Shown: positions 46,996 to 57,133 of the stretch, one piece after another | How the letters are laid out: each line of letters opens with the position of its first letter | How positions within the stretch are numbered: the first letter of the stretch is position 1 | Assembly (NCBI GenBank): GCA_019137255.1 | Contig: WPDH01000128.1 | Location: 161,844 to 225,843 of the forward strand | Length of the DNA stretch: 64,000 bases | Direction: 5' to 3' | Origin: Corinectria fuckeliana | Taxonomy: Eukaryota; Ascomycota; Sordariomycetes; Hypocreales; Nectriaceae | The notes under the pieces: model-generated | Told to the model about the DNA's origin: nothing | Database searches by the model: none | What the model saw: only the letters and a program-made list of their open reading frames with translations | Program-made: the position numbers and the translations under genes

Positions 46996-49653
46996 CTACA
47001 TCCTTATTCCCCGGGCGCTAACCTCCCCTTTCTCCCCAATGTTGAGCAGCACCCGACAGTCCGGGCAGTACCATTTGGTTGTCCGCGCTGGAATGTCCAA
47101 GAGATCAACGCACTCGAGATGGAACCATTCCTGCTTGCAGTTCTGTTTGTTGGTTAGTTGTCTGTTCGTCTGGCTGGGGGTTGACCTGGCTGAGGTTATG
47201 ATTGAGGAGGCGCTTACGTCGACATTGTCGCACTGGATCATGGTACCGAAGCTAACTCGGTTGCAGTGACAGTATCGCGGCTCGTCTGGATCGATGGGAT
47301 TGCCCTCGTCGTCAACCTCCTCCATCTCCGTTTCCGCCAACCCTTTATCCTTCCTCGCGCGCGCCTTCTTCCGCGGCGCGGCCTTTCGCTTACCTACTGC
47401 GCTGTTCCCGCCACTGTTGGTGGTGCTAACAACGCCGGGGGCGGGACGCTTAGTTCGCTTGTTGGCAGGTCGGGGCTCCGGGGCGGGCGTGTTACGAGCC
47501 GTGCTCGCTCGTCGTGGTCGGTCTGCGGCTAGGGAGGGCTGCGGCTCTTGGCTCATAGCTTTACCTCGAGAGCTCGGCCGACGGGAGGGGAGGCCTTCGG
47601 GCGCCGGGGTAGTCCGAGGAGTCCCGGCCCTGGAAGAGGACAGTTTGATGACAGGTTCAGGGGCGACCTGCGGCTGCGGAAGCTGGACCAATATGGGATG
47701 CTGTTGCTCCTGCTCTTGCTGCTGCTGCTGCTGCTGCTGTTGCTGCTGCGTCCGTTTTGCTGCCTCGCCGCGAGTTTCACGCTTAGTCGTCTCTCTTGCG
47801 GGTGGTGTCTGTCTCACTGGCGGTAGCACTGGCGTCGCCGACTTCCGCTGCTCGGACATGGGAAGCGGAACGGGAGTCTCTGCTTTGGGTAGCTTCACAG
47901 GGATAGAAGTGGTCACTGTGTTAGAGTTGGACACACTTGAGGTTGGAGATGTAGCTGCCCTAGACGCTGCAGTCGATCCTTGGGGAGGAATAGGGATAGG
48001 AACAGGGGTTTCCGAGTGCATCGCCACTGTAGGCTCAGCAGGCGTCGACAAGGCATTCGAAGAAACCGAGTTCTCGGGAGTCGGCACTTTGCTGTGTTTG
48101 ATAGAAAGATGTTGCGGGGGTGGGACTGGCGTCTCAGTCTTACTGCGCTTAGCCTGCGGCCGCGCAGATGGAGAGTCCGTTGACTCCTGGGCGTTGGGAC
48201 CACAGTCAGGTTCCGCTTCCCTTTTCCTCTTTGTCGATCGGGAGGCTGCCCTCGACTTTCCGCTCTTTTGCCCCGTCCCTGAATCCTTGGGGGCTTCGGA
48301 GGCAGAGGTGTTGGGGTTCCCGTTGCTGCTATACCACAACTTAGCTACCTCTGTCGTCCCTCTTGCCCCCGCTTCGGCCCAGTCGACCGCAAGCCTCGCG
48401 AGCTCCCTCTTGTTCTTCTTGGCCTCGTTGAGCTTCATGCCCCTATTACTAGTAGGAACTTCGTCAGCCGCCAAGGTGTCGGCGCTAATAGCACCCGCCG
48501 GCAGCTGTTGGGTTCCGGATTCTTCGTCAACCACAGGGTGGGGGACGGGAGGCGAGAAAGACTTGCCCTCCTCCTCCGCCTTCTTCTTGGCCTTCCGGTA
48601 ATCGTCTGGGCCACGGCCCAAGGCCTTGAGTTCTCTTGCGATCATGGTCTCGCTCGGCGTCCACGTTGCGTTCTTCTTCATACGTTTTCGGAGCTTCGCC
48701 AATTCGTATTGGGTTAGCTGAAGCCATGGGGCATCCGGACTGCCCAGCACTGCGTTTTCCGGTGGTGGATGGAGCAACGCTGCGGCATTAGCAGCTGCAG
48801 CTGCGCTCAGAGCCGCATTTGGATATTGGACCGGACGTGCGAGACGGCTCGGGGTTTTCGGAGGTTTGTTGTTGACAATCTTGATTCGGCCTTGAGGCGC
48901 TGGCGTTCGACGAGCCGGTGCCGGGGTGACGGATTCCTCGTCGGAGCTCACATCGCTCTCGTCCGTAAAGGTGTCATACTCGAGATCGTAAGGCGCCAGG
49001 ACCTCGCCAGGGACTACTATCCGAGGGACTTGTTGGCGCCGGACCTTTTGGTCCCCTTCTCCTCCAGCCCGTACTCCTACCTTGGCTCGCATCATCTGCG
49101 GCGACTTGGGTGCCACGGGGCTCTTGTCCTCCTCCGCCGGGTAGTTGTCCATCATGGTCTGCAGCTTCGACAGCAGCACCTTGGCCTTGTTGTAGTGCCT
49201 ATGTACATTCTCAGACATCCTCACAGCTTCGGCGTGGGCAAAAACCCTGGAGCTGACGGCCCGGTTGAGGTGCTGTGAGATGTCAGCTCGCAGCTGCACT
49301 GGCGAGGGACGCTCATTCGCGGCGAGACTGGGCAGCTGCCCCCAGACGGTGGTCAAGTCGTTGACGTGGGAGGAGGCATCCGCGTAGGTCTGGTCGAGCT
49401 GGCCGATGAGCGTCAGGGATCGCACGATGTCGGAGGGCAGGTATTCGGTGAAGTCGAGAAAGTCCGTTACGGTGGTCTGGGCATCCGGGTCTGCGCGAGA
49501 CTCGAGGGGCGCAATGCCGTCGCCCATCTGGTCGAGCGGCCCTGCGACGGCGCGAGCCATGGACGACGTCTGGGCCTTGGGGGAGATGCCCTCCATGGCG
49601 GAGTCGTCTTCGTCGCCCGGTGCAGGATGCGAGGTGGTCGCGGTGGCGGCCAT
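46996..49653 (-). CDS. ING-family PHD-finger chromatin protein (Pho23/Yng-like)
   Basis: ING proteins are subunits of histone acetyltransferase or deacetylase complexes and read H3K4me3 through their PHD finger. Two exons (49653-47218, 47142-46996) give 860 residues. The N-terminal ING domain (about 60-170; DFLDFTEYLPSDIVRSLTLI, LTLIGQLDQTYADA) is followed by a very long disordered linker rich in Pro, Lys and Ser, with an 11-Gln tract. The PHD finger lies at the C-terminus (YCHCNRVSFGTMIQC, then NCKQEWFHLEC and KWYCPDC), with a full C4HC3 ligand set once the 75-nt intron (GTAAGC donor, CAG acceptor) is removed. The start is set at ATG 49653 (MAATATTSHPA); the frame is open to 49983, but that part is low-complexity. 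Which ING paralogue, and so which complex, is not determined. Confidence 0.85.
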   Translation of the reverse strand: MAATATTSHPAPGDEDDSAMEGISPKAQTSSMARAVAGPLDQMGDGIAPLESRADPDAQTTVTDFLDFTEYLPSDIVRSLTLIGQLDQTYADASSHVNDLTTVWGQLPSLAANERPSPVQLRADISQHLNRAVSSRVFAHAEAVRMSENVHRHYNKAKVLLSKLQTMMDNYPAEEDKSPVAPKSPQMMRAKVGVRAGGEGDQKVRRQQVPRIVVPGEVLAPYDLEYDTFTDESDVSSDEESVTPAPARRTPAPQGRIKIVNNKPPKTPSRLARPVQYPNAALSAAAAANAAALLHPPPENAVLGSPDAPWLQLTQYELAKLRKRMKKNATWTPSETMIARELKALGRGPDDYRKAKKKAEEEGKSFSPPVPHPVVDEESGTQQLPAGAISADTLAADEVPTSNRGMKLNEAKKNKRELARLAVDWAEAGARGTTEVAKLWYSSNGNPNTSASEAPKDSGTGQKSGKSRAASRSTKRKREAEPDCGPNAQESTDSPSARPQAKRSKTETPVPPPQHLSIKHSKVPTPENSVSSNALSTPAEPTVAMHSETPVPIPIPPQGSTAASRAATSPTSSVSNSNTVTTSIPVKLPKAETPVPLPMSEQRKSATPVLPPVRQTPPARETTKRETRGEAAKRTQQQQQQQQQQQEQEQQHPILVQLPQPQVAPEPVIKLSSSRAGTPRTTPAPEGLPSRRPSSRGKAMSQEPQPSLAADRPRRASTARNTPAPEPRPANKRTKRPAPGVVSTTNSGGNSAVGKRKAAPRKKARARKDKGLAETEMEEVDDEGNPIDPDEPRYCHCNRVSFGTMIQCDNVDVSASSIITSARSTPSQTNRQLTNKQNCKQEWFHLECVDLLDIPARTTKWYCPDCRVLLNIGEKGEVSARGIRM
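47701..47749. repeat. CTG/CAG triplet tract coding for polyglutamine
   Basis: Mostly CTG triplets on the plus strand, read as Gln codons in the ING-PHD gene on the minus strand. Confidence 0.85.
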
Positions 49654-50812
49654 GTTGATCTTCAGCCCCGAGCTGTGAGCTGCGAGGCGCAATGGACGTC
49701 GGCCTAAGCGCAAAGCATGTGTGTTGCAAAGTGCAATTCGAGGGATCCGCTGTGCAACGTCGGCGTCGTCGGTGCCATCTGCCGGCGGCGCGGCTGCTTG
49801 AAGGCGCGTCGAGGAGCTGGAGCTGGAGCTGTTGAATCTCTGGCGCGAGTCCGTCGGTACGTACGTCAAACAGGTGGTGGTGGTGCGCTTGTGCAAGCCA
49901 GAATCAGAGGACCCAGGAACGGGCGATGGCCCGTGCACGTGTAGGGCAAATGACAAATCGAGGGGAACGACGCGGGTGGTCACGTGATGGCTGAGTCATC
50001 CGACGCAGGCCGCTTGCGAAGGCATCACCAACTAACAAGAAATTAGGCAGAATCTCAGTCGCGCGATGCGGAGCACATGGGAAGCTAGAACCGACTGCGA
50101 AGAAAAAATCAACCTAGCCCCCCTGGTTGCAACTTGGGTACTGCTCCCGGCTCCGTTCATCCTCGGACGACTAAGTTAAGGCGTTGACGCAAGGCGTCTA
50201 AAACAACGGCAATCTGGATAACTTTGGCCCCAAGCTTGAGCCCACATACGTAGTTGGGGTTATCTGTTCACCGTGGGTCTATCAGGTCTGCGTGGGGACA
50301 GAGTCTAAGACAGGGATTGCAGAGTGAATAATTGAGTTTGCAGCAAGTTCAGGTAAGGTTGACTTGCTATCGGGAGGATGAGCGATGAAGACATCAAATC
50401 TAAAGACACGAGAGGGATGATGTCTAACTGACCACTCACAGGGCGCCTGATCGTTATCAGCAGAATGAGTGACATCAAGGTGGCTAGGACTGTGACTTGA
50501 CGTCCTTGTTTGTAGTGACGAGGCAACCTGTTGCCTTTATTGATGTGAATAAGAGTCCGTCTATCCGTCCATAACGCCTCTTCCCGTGATGATCCAACTG
50601 GTAGTCTTACCACAAACCTGAAACTTGCTTATATATGGCGCCATACAAAGAGAATCCTCCATCTTGCTGCACCACAAGCCATCCATGCAAACCAATGATG
50701 CCTCCCATAAGCCCCCCCCCCCCCCACCCNNATTATGCCCCCCATAAGCCCCCCCCCCCCCCCAACCCAAGTGAACAAAAGAAATATCTCAAGAATATCC
50801 CAAAATAATCAT
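49654..50812. other. ING-PHD upstream region and bactofilin-like 3' flank
   Basis: Promoter side of the ING-PHD gene and the 3' side of the bactofilin-like gene, with an NN gap at 50730-50731 flanked by near-identical ATAAGCCCC poly-C copies. No gene seen. Confidence 0.55.
50730..50731. other. assembly gap (NN) with duplicated flanks
   Basis: CCCATAAGCCCCCC and a long C tract stand on both sides. Confidence 0.95.
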
Positions 50813-51484
50813 CTACCAGTCCCAGTCGGCCTCCTGCTCCCTCATGAGCACCGGTCCAGCTATCTGCTCGGATTCTTCAGCGTAGTACGCAGACTCGGGC
50901 CCAATAAGGGTAAGAGACCCGTAGACGACTAGACGCCTACATCTCCTAGATCACAAGTTAGCACGGGTTTCCCTCGTCGGCTTCTGTGTGGTTTCATACA
51001 GGTGTCCGGTAATGCTCAGGTTTCCGTAGATTTCCAGGTCGGTTCCCTCCAGTGTTCCCACGACCTTGAGCTTTCCGTATCCCTTGATCTTGTCACTGTC
51101 ATCATGTCAGCTGCCGGGTCCATGTTTGACGGCAAGGGAACCAGAGAAAATACGAACCTGGCACCTAGGTAGCCTTGGACGACGATGTTCCCGTATGCCT
51201 TGATTCGGCCACTGCGGGGGTCTTTTATCAGTAGGCGGCACTCGAAGAAGGGGGGGTTGGGCGATGGGGTCAACTCACTCGCAGGTCACACTGCCGTTCA
51301 TACCGATGCCTCCGTAGGCGTCGATCTTCTCCCTGACGATGACGTCTCCCATCAAGTTGATGCTGCTTCCGGACTTGATAGAGCCAACAACCTCGACGGG
51401 GCCCTGCAGATCGATCTGATGCTCGCTCCTGATGCTCCTAGATCTCTTGAAGGCCGGGGCCGGTGCATCGTAGTAGTTGGACAT
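50813..51484 (-). CDS. bactofilin-like right-handed beta-helix protein
   Basis: Four exons (51484-51279, 51211-51158, 51095-51000, 50945-50813) join in phase to 162 residues. All introns are GT-AG (GTGAGT, GTTCGT, GTATGA donors; GCAG, ACAG, CTAG acceptors). The joins keep a repeating pattern of short beta strands ending in Gly: LQGPVEVVGSIKSGSSINLM, then REKIDAYGGIGMNGSVTC, then DGRIKAYGNIVVQGYLGA, then KIKGYGKLKVVGTLEG, then DLEIYGNLSITGHL, then LVVYGSLTLIG. This is the signature of bactofilins (DUF583), which polymerise into cytoskeletal filaments in bacteria. The N-terminus (MSNYYDAPAPAFKRSRS) is short and flexible, like bactofilin tails; the C-terminus is acidic and ends DWDW. No signal peptide or membrane segment is present. 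The beta-helix is well supported by the repeat; filament formation in a fungus is inference. Codon use and introns look native, so it is not a recent bacterial import. Confidence 0.78.
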
Positions 51485-52225
51485 GTCGAGTATTGGATTT
51501 GGTTGGTCTGTTGTAGAGAAGCCGGTCTTGAGCAGTTGGTGTTGGTATTGCTATGCAATGGCTGTCTTAAAGTTGTGATGCAGAACGTCTTCCTCAGGAG
51601 ACACATTCTCGTCTTATACTTGATGGTCTCCTATGTCGGTGGAGGGCCCCAGCAGCTGGATGCGAACTGCGGTCGAGCATATTCAGCCCACAAGGCTCAC
51701 TAGGAGCAATGAAAACCTCACATTACTGAGCTCGAACAGGCACGAGATGCCCATCGCCCTGTCGTCATAACGGGGTGAGGGGCGTTCGGGGAGGCACTGT
51801 TGCAAGATGGAGAGAACAGCCCTGCCTAGGACCGCCTTCATCTAGCCTTCCACTTGGCAAGTGGCATCGAGCCCGAGGGGAGAGGCTTGCGACGGGAAAC
51901 CCGGTCAAGGGCAAGCCAAGCCCTTAGGCGACAGGCGTGGGGGAATGCGGGATGGAATGGAAACGTCCGGCCGACTTACACGCACCACAAGGCACGAGAC
52001 ACAAGACACAAGACATAAGTTCACCAACACGCCAAACACGGGCAACCAAGCGAGGCGAAGCGGGTGGGGAGATGCCCCGTTAGATTGCCCAAGACGTTGC
52101 AACGGAACTCGGCCGCGACAGCCTCGTTTGTGGCTTGCAGTGCCTATTCTCGCTGCCTTGCGCGTGCCTGTCATCGCCTGGCCGACTTCCCCCCTTGCTG
52201 TGTTTGTTAGTTTTGATGCGGGTTT

Positions 52226-52288
52226 ACGGGTCCTGCCTACGAGCCCACGGGTCCTACCTGCGAGTCCACGGGTCCTACGCCCGGGAGC
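52226..52288. repeat. 21-bp tandem repeat, 3 copies
   Basis: Three degenerate head-to-tail units starting ACGGGTCCT. The units are adjacent with no spacers. Confidence 0.8.
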
Positions 52289-53140
52289 AAAGACAGGGAT
52301 CCCTTTTTTATTCTCCGGAGAGGCGCAGTTTACAGATGCGCGTCAGCAGTTTTAAATTGATACTTGATCTTCCTTTTCCCAAACCAGATGCTTGGGTCGT
52401 GCCGTCCCAGTCTCCGGAGCTGTCGACGGGAGCGTCTCTGGTTGGTCCGCCGCCTCGGTCCGCAAGCCGCCCGGGGCGTGTCGATCATGATGCCAAGGAT
52501 GATGGATGATGGATGATGATGGACGTTTGGTTCCTCAGTCTAACAAAGCACATACCCATCCCAGCCCCTTGGAAGCCCATCTCGTGCATATCCCGATCCA
52601 ACGTGGTCCTATCCAAACATTTTCCACACACATGCCACAGCCCTACGGGAGCCGCACAAGAAACCCAGCCTTCCATTCTTGACGCGGCAAACTTCTGATT
52701 ACGGTTCATCTTCGCAATCATCACCATCACCACCACCCTTCTTTCCCTCTCCAAGCCTCCCTTTTCGCTGCTGCCTTGGGATTGAACAGGCTCCTAAATC
52801 CCCGGTGCAGCAATCGAACGACCAGAGCCTAGCAAGCCCCCCTTCCCTACACACTGACGAATCAGGCTGCCAAGGCTTGACTGACAGCCCTGTTCTCTCT
52901 CCCGTCTTTGTTGCCCTCCCCGGCCAATGCTACATCGATCGATAGTCACCCGGTCTTTTTGCATCCGCCTGTCGGGTCATTCTTCCTGCAACCTAGTCAG
53001 CGGAGAAGGATTCGATCATCGTAAGGTTAGTTTCAGCCTAGCCATTAATACCACAGAGGAGATTAAATCCAGCCATCATGTCACATGGGTGACTAGAATG
53101 GCCAGCTTGAAAAAAAGACAAAACCGATGTAGTATTACCC

Positions 53141-53142
53141 NN
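53141..53142. other. assembly gap (NN)
   Basis: Two Ns in non-coding DNA. No clear flank duplication. Confidence 0.95.
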
Positions 53143-53264
53143 TACATGGGCGGACGCCAGCTTCGTCCATCTCAAACACCCCTGTCCGGCCCCCCTGTCC
53201 GGCCCAGATGTAACATCGAACAAAGCCTTGCTACAAGGCTGATCCGTCCCAGGGCGTCAAATCA

Positions 53265-54422
53265 TCACTCGCCGCCGACGAAGCCCAGCCCGACGCCTGT
53301 GCATAGGGCTGCAAACGCCCAGACGCCCGCGTAGGCGGCGGCACCCAACGGCTCCACGCCGTACACCGTCTTGGAGCAGGCGAGGTACGTGTTGACGGCC
53401 GAGACGAGCACGGCCACCGCCGTTCGCCGGATTACCACCTTCGTCTTGGCCGTGTAGCCCCAGGCGTTCCACCACACCGTTTCTCCGAGCGATGCTTCGA
53501 CCGGGTCGAATGCCGCCACCTTGTCGTCGTCCTTAACGTGGCCCGTCGTCGCGAACGGCGCAAAAATGAAGGTGCTAGCTGCGATGCCGAAGAGAGCCGT
53601 CACAGGCAGGGTGGAGGCGTAGGAGGCGGCATAGGCGGGCTCGACGGTGGGCACGTGAGCAAAGTAGACGACGAGGATACGGGGCAGGATGAAGTTCATC
53701 GATAGAACCAGGACCACCGAGTAGATGCCCGTCGACAGCGCCGCCGTGTACAGCTGAAGTGCAACGTCAAGGAGCTCGCGGTTGGGCAACTTAGCCGCGG
53801 CCGAAGGGCTATGCACTGCGGAGAGCGGGCGGAGAAAGTAGAAAGGCGCGGCGACAGAGATCAAGTCGACAGCCATAGCATAGAGCGCCGTCGCGGAGCT
53901 GAGATTGTAAAAAGTCGAGAGGAGGTAGAACTGGTCGGGGGGGTTAGTTCCTGCGCAGCTCACAGCTCACAACTCGCGGAGTAGATGGGGGAGGGGTGAA
54001 CTGACGTGAGGACCATGCGATAGCAGATCCAACATGGCGACGTCCAAGCTATCAAGCTTGCCAAACCATCCCAGCGCCAACTCAATCCTATCAGCCATCA
54101 TCGTCAGCACATCGTTCCCTTTGCCTGCCAAGTCATTACCTCTGCAAGCAACTTACCCTCTCCATCCCGCCAAAACGCCGACCTCGGTCCACGTGTCCTG
54201 GCTGCGGCTGACGGCGGCCAGCTCGCCCTTGGTCACCTCGCCCAGCAAGCTGTACCCGAGGCTCGAGATGCAAAAGCTGAGGACTGCGAGAAGCGGGAAC
54301 TGCACCGCTGCGGGCAGCGCAGAGCGGCGGGCGGGCGACAGTGCAGGCGCAGACAGCGACGACTCGGTCGGGGTTGGGGCCAGGTCGGCCTGATTCGCAG
54401 GAGCTCGTCGCAGAGTCGGCAT
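53265..54422 (-). CDS. multi-pass membrane protein, unknown function
   Basis: Three exons (54422-54157, 54087-54006, 53930-53265) flank introns of 69 and 75 nt, with GTAAGT and GTCAGT donors. The joins read VLAGWRGIELALGWF and SHGPHFYLLSTFYN in phase. The product has 337 residues. A Pro/Ala-rich N-terminus (MPTLRRAPANQADLAPTP) precedes about six hydrophobic segments, among them FPLLAVLSFCISSLGYSLL, TALYAMAVDLISVAAPFYFL, IYSVVLVLSMNFILPRILVV, LFGIAASTFIFAPFA and YAGVWAFAALCTGVGLGFVG. Its length and segment count suggest an integral membrane protein of the secretory pathway or mitochondrion. I do not recognise the family and no catalytic motif is visible. The start is ATG 54422; upstream in-frame residues are low-complexity. 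Confidence 0.78.
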
Positions 54423-55528
54423 CTTGGGCAGCGTAGGCGGCTTGCGTCTCTGTGTGCGATGCGACCGATGGCCTTGCTCGTTAAAGTCGATGTCAGTTGA
54501 CGAGGTTGACGGAGTGAAGAGCGGTTGCGTTTTCCAGCTCAGCAAACACGCGACAGTTAAAGAGGTTGGTTAGCTTTTGCGACAGAAGCACACGCGAGAA
54601 GTGGGCATCTGGTTGGGCGCGTCTGTCGGGACGGTGGCTTCAGTCTTCAGTGGGGAAAATAGTGACGTCGAGGTCGCTAGGGAAACACTCCACGCTGATA
54701 ATCAGTGACCTCACAAGCTTACAAGTACCATTAGATGACATCTTCCCCCCACTCTTACTCTCGAGCAGGCTAGCTTCCACTGTAGACTCCCGTTTTTTTG
54801 GCTTTTCCTTCCCCCCCCCTCCCCTTCTGCCAAGCGTTGGGAAGAGAATTTCTTACCTCAAAAGAGGGAACAACCGTTTGATCCGTTTCCCTTCATCTTC
54901 TCCCTGTTTATCCCATCTCACTCTCTGATACCTGAGTCCGATGTCTCTCCGCTTGGTGTGATATTCTTCCCGTTAATGAGGCAGCATAGCCTCCATCATC
55001 TGTCTGATTCGACCTCCAACTCGGCATAGCTATGAGCTCATGCTCCATCAGATCTATCGTGCTACATTCATATTCACTTTCACATTTACTCCAGCTCACT
55101 CCATCCTCTTACTTTCATCATTGTTTTACGTTCAACGGCCTTCGTGCTACACGTGAGGATCATGTGCCCTTCATCATAATTTCCTTGCCATTTGGTAGGT
55201 AGGTATTTATTCGGGCGTCCGCTCGACACCTCTCCGAATCTTCACTTTAACCTCGTGGCGATGCAATCTCGTCTGCATCTTATGCCGAACCCTAGATCGG
55301 CCGATGCAGACGGGCCCTCCACTCTTCGGTGCTGAAGATCGGCGGCGGAGCTGAACCACCTCATACACGAACAGTATATCGTGATATAAAAAAGAGACAT
55401 CGCGCCTGTCCTTCCGACGTCGTCCAATAAATCCAACTCCAGAGCCAACGTGCCCGACCCAAGAGATACTCCGTCCCAAACGTTATATAAACAATCGTTG
55501 ATGGNNCGTTGATGGTGCGTTCGACCAA
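54423..55528. other. spacer between membrane-protein and C2H2 genes
   Basis: Promoter side of the membrane-protein gene and 3' flank of the C2H2 gene. An NN gap is at 55505-55506, with CGTTGATGG on both sides. A TTGGTAGGTAGG word lies near 55190. No gene seen. Confidence 0.6.
55505..55506. other. assembly gap (NN) with duplicated 9-mer
   Basis: CGTTGATGG immediately before and after the Ns. Confidence 0.95.
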
Positions 55529-57008
55529 TTACTCCTCCATGCGTCCGAAAACTCCGTCGTCTTCCTCTTCGCTGCGGCCCCGAGAGCGCATGTCGAAATC
55601 GTCATCATCCATCACAGACTCGCCACTTCCCTCCATCCTGACGTCCTCGCTGGGCCGTCGCATCTCTCCTCGCGTGAAGCTCTCGGGCTGTCGGCTCGGG
55701 AAACTGTTGATGAAACCAGCCGCGGACAATGGAGTGGCTTGGTCTAGGTATTGCGCGGGCAGTGGCGGAACAGGAGGCGCATCCAACGGAAGAGTCACAG
55801 TCCGGGAGCCATTGTTGCTACCAAAGCTGCAGCTGAGCAGCTCAACAGCCGCGGCAAGGTCTCTATCGTCCTGGCCAGTCGCGTTGCGACCCGACGACGT
55901 CGGCCGAATGTCATTGCTAGACTGGCGGAAGTCTCCAAAGCCTGAGCCATGCGGGGACCTCCCGGTACCAAAGGAGCCTGCCGATGGGGCAGACTGGTAA
56001 CTCCGAGAGAACCCACCGCTGCTGAAACGCTTGTTCCGGTACGAGGTACCGTCCACATTGAGTCCTTCGGCAACCGGAGGGGGGGTCGTGTCTGCCGAGC
56101 TCTGGCGTTCGGCAGTATCCGAGTAGCCCGAAGCCGCCGGCGACGAGGAATCAGCTTCGCTATGGAAGTCTTTAGCAGAGTCCGGAGGTGTCGTGGAGCT
56201 ATCATTGGCAGTGCCATTCATAGCAACCAGAACAGACGCCGCCTCCAACAGCTGGACTTGTTGGTGCTTGGAGATGAGCAGCTTCGAGGTGAAGGACCAT
56301 TCGGGAGTATGCTCCCACCTAACCACCAAGTCAACAAATCTAGTTCACACACGCACGCGCACATGCTCTCGATGTCGAATATCAAGGCCACTAGGCTCGG
56401 TCGTCATTGGGGAAGATAGTGGGGTTGGGCACGACAAAGGGTAGGGGAACCAACAGGTGCTTGGTCAAACAGCTGCTGTGCTTGTAGCCCTTGCCACACT
56501 TCTCGCATCGGACCTCGACTCTGTTGCTCTTCTTGCCGTCCTTGGCAAGGGGTTGGCCGTCGCTGGCGCGTCTGGTGCGGGCCTTCTGGAACTTGGAGTT
56601 CCCCTCGTCGGCCGAGACATCGTTCGGGTCGTCGTCGATGGCACTCCCGGTGAGCTCTCGCTTCGCATCGACAATCGACTTGTGGGAGGGCAGGCTCGCA
56701 GGGGGGGAAGGGAGGTTTCCCACGATGGCTGCTCGGGCAGCTGCACTCTTGGACATGCGGCGTCCGTGAGCAATAGGCATGGCGGCGGACCGCTCGCCGT
56801 CCCGCATGGCAGCCGCCAGAGCCGCCACGTTGGATCCTGTGTTGGTGACGGATTTCCGGCGGGTCACTCGATGGTTGGCATTGAGGGCTCCCGTGAGCAG
56901 AGAGTGGGAGCTGGCTCGAGCGTGGGGTTGACGACCAGTCAAGCCTGACGAAGCACTCGACATCGGGGATCGGTGTTGTGCCAATGGCCTCGACNNCGAC
57001 TGCTGCAT
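55529..57008 (-). CDS. C2H2 zinc-finger protein
   Basis: Two exons (57008-56455 and 56318-55529) flank a 136-nt intron (GTTGGT donor, GTTAG acceptor). They join as KHLWEHTPEWSF and give 447 residues. The single C2H2 finger (C168-x2-C171-x12-H184-x3-H188; RCEKCGKGYKHSSCLTKHLW) is completed only by splicing, since the two His ligands lie on different exons. It is followed by SKLLISKHQQVQLLEAASVL, the most conserved-looking stretch, and then a Ser-rich tail with an acidic end. Such fungal proteins are usually nuclear regulators, but this one's targets are unknown. An NN gap (56995-56996) falls in codon 5, just after the ATG. If the two CGAC copies are merged, the frame is kept and the protein is two residues shorter. 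The start is MQQS at 57008. Confidence 0.75.
56995..56996. other. assembly gap (NN) inside the C2H2 coding region
   Basis: CGAC on both sides. Merging removes 6 nt and preserves the frame. Confidence 0.95.
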
Positions 57009-57095
57009 TTCCTGATAAAGGAGAAAGGGTATCAGCACATCTGGGGCCTTTCGCGGGTGGGAACGAGCTGGCTGGCTGGGCACGGCATCAAGTCA

Positions 57096-57133
57096 AAGCA
57101 GGGCAGGGCCAAGCAGGGCAGGGCCAGGCAGGG
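57096..57133. repeat. 15-bp tandem repeat AAGCAGGGCAGGGCC, ~2.5 copies
   Basis: Two perfect copies and a partial third, just upstream of the C2H2 start codon. Confidence 0.85.

Larger units (their letters stand above)
51485..53264. other. intergenic region between bactofilin-like and membrane-protein genes
   Basis: No gene supported. It contains the bactofilin-like promoter and leader, a 21-bp tandem repeat (52226-52288), GATG repeats near 52495, and an NN gap at 53141-53142. Confidence 0.55.

Noticed and set aside
47294..48601. 435-residue open frame on the plus strand
   Set aside because: It lies wholly antisense to the ING-PHD gene and is rich in Ser, Gly and Cys from the reversed Gln/Pro/Ser codons. 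It is a shadow of the real gene.
49654..49983. N-terminal extension of the ING-PHD protein to Met 49983
   Set aside because: The extra 110 residues are low-complexity (Ser run, Thr run), and the ING domain follows normally from MAATATT at 49653. It cannot be fully excluded.
52226..52288. Possible CRISPR-like array
   Set aside because: The three 21-bp units are adjacent and have no spacers. This is a simple tandem repeat in a eukaryotic genome.
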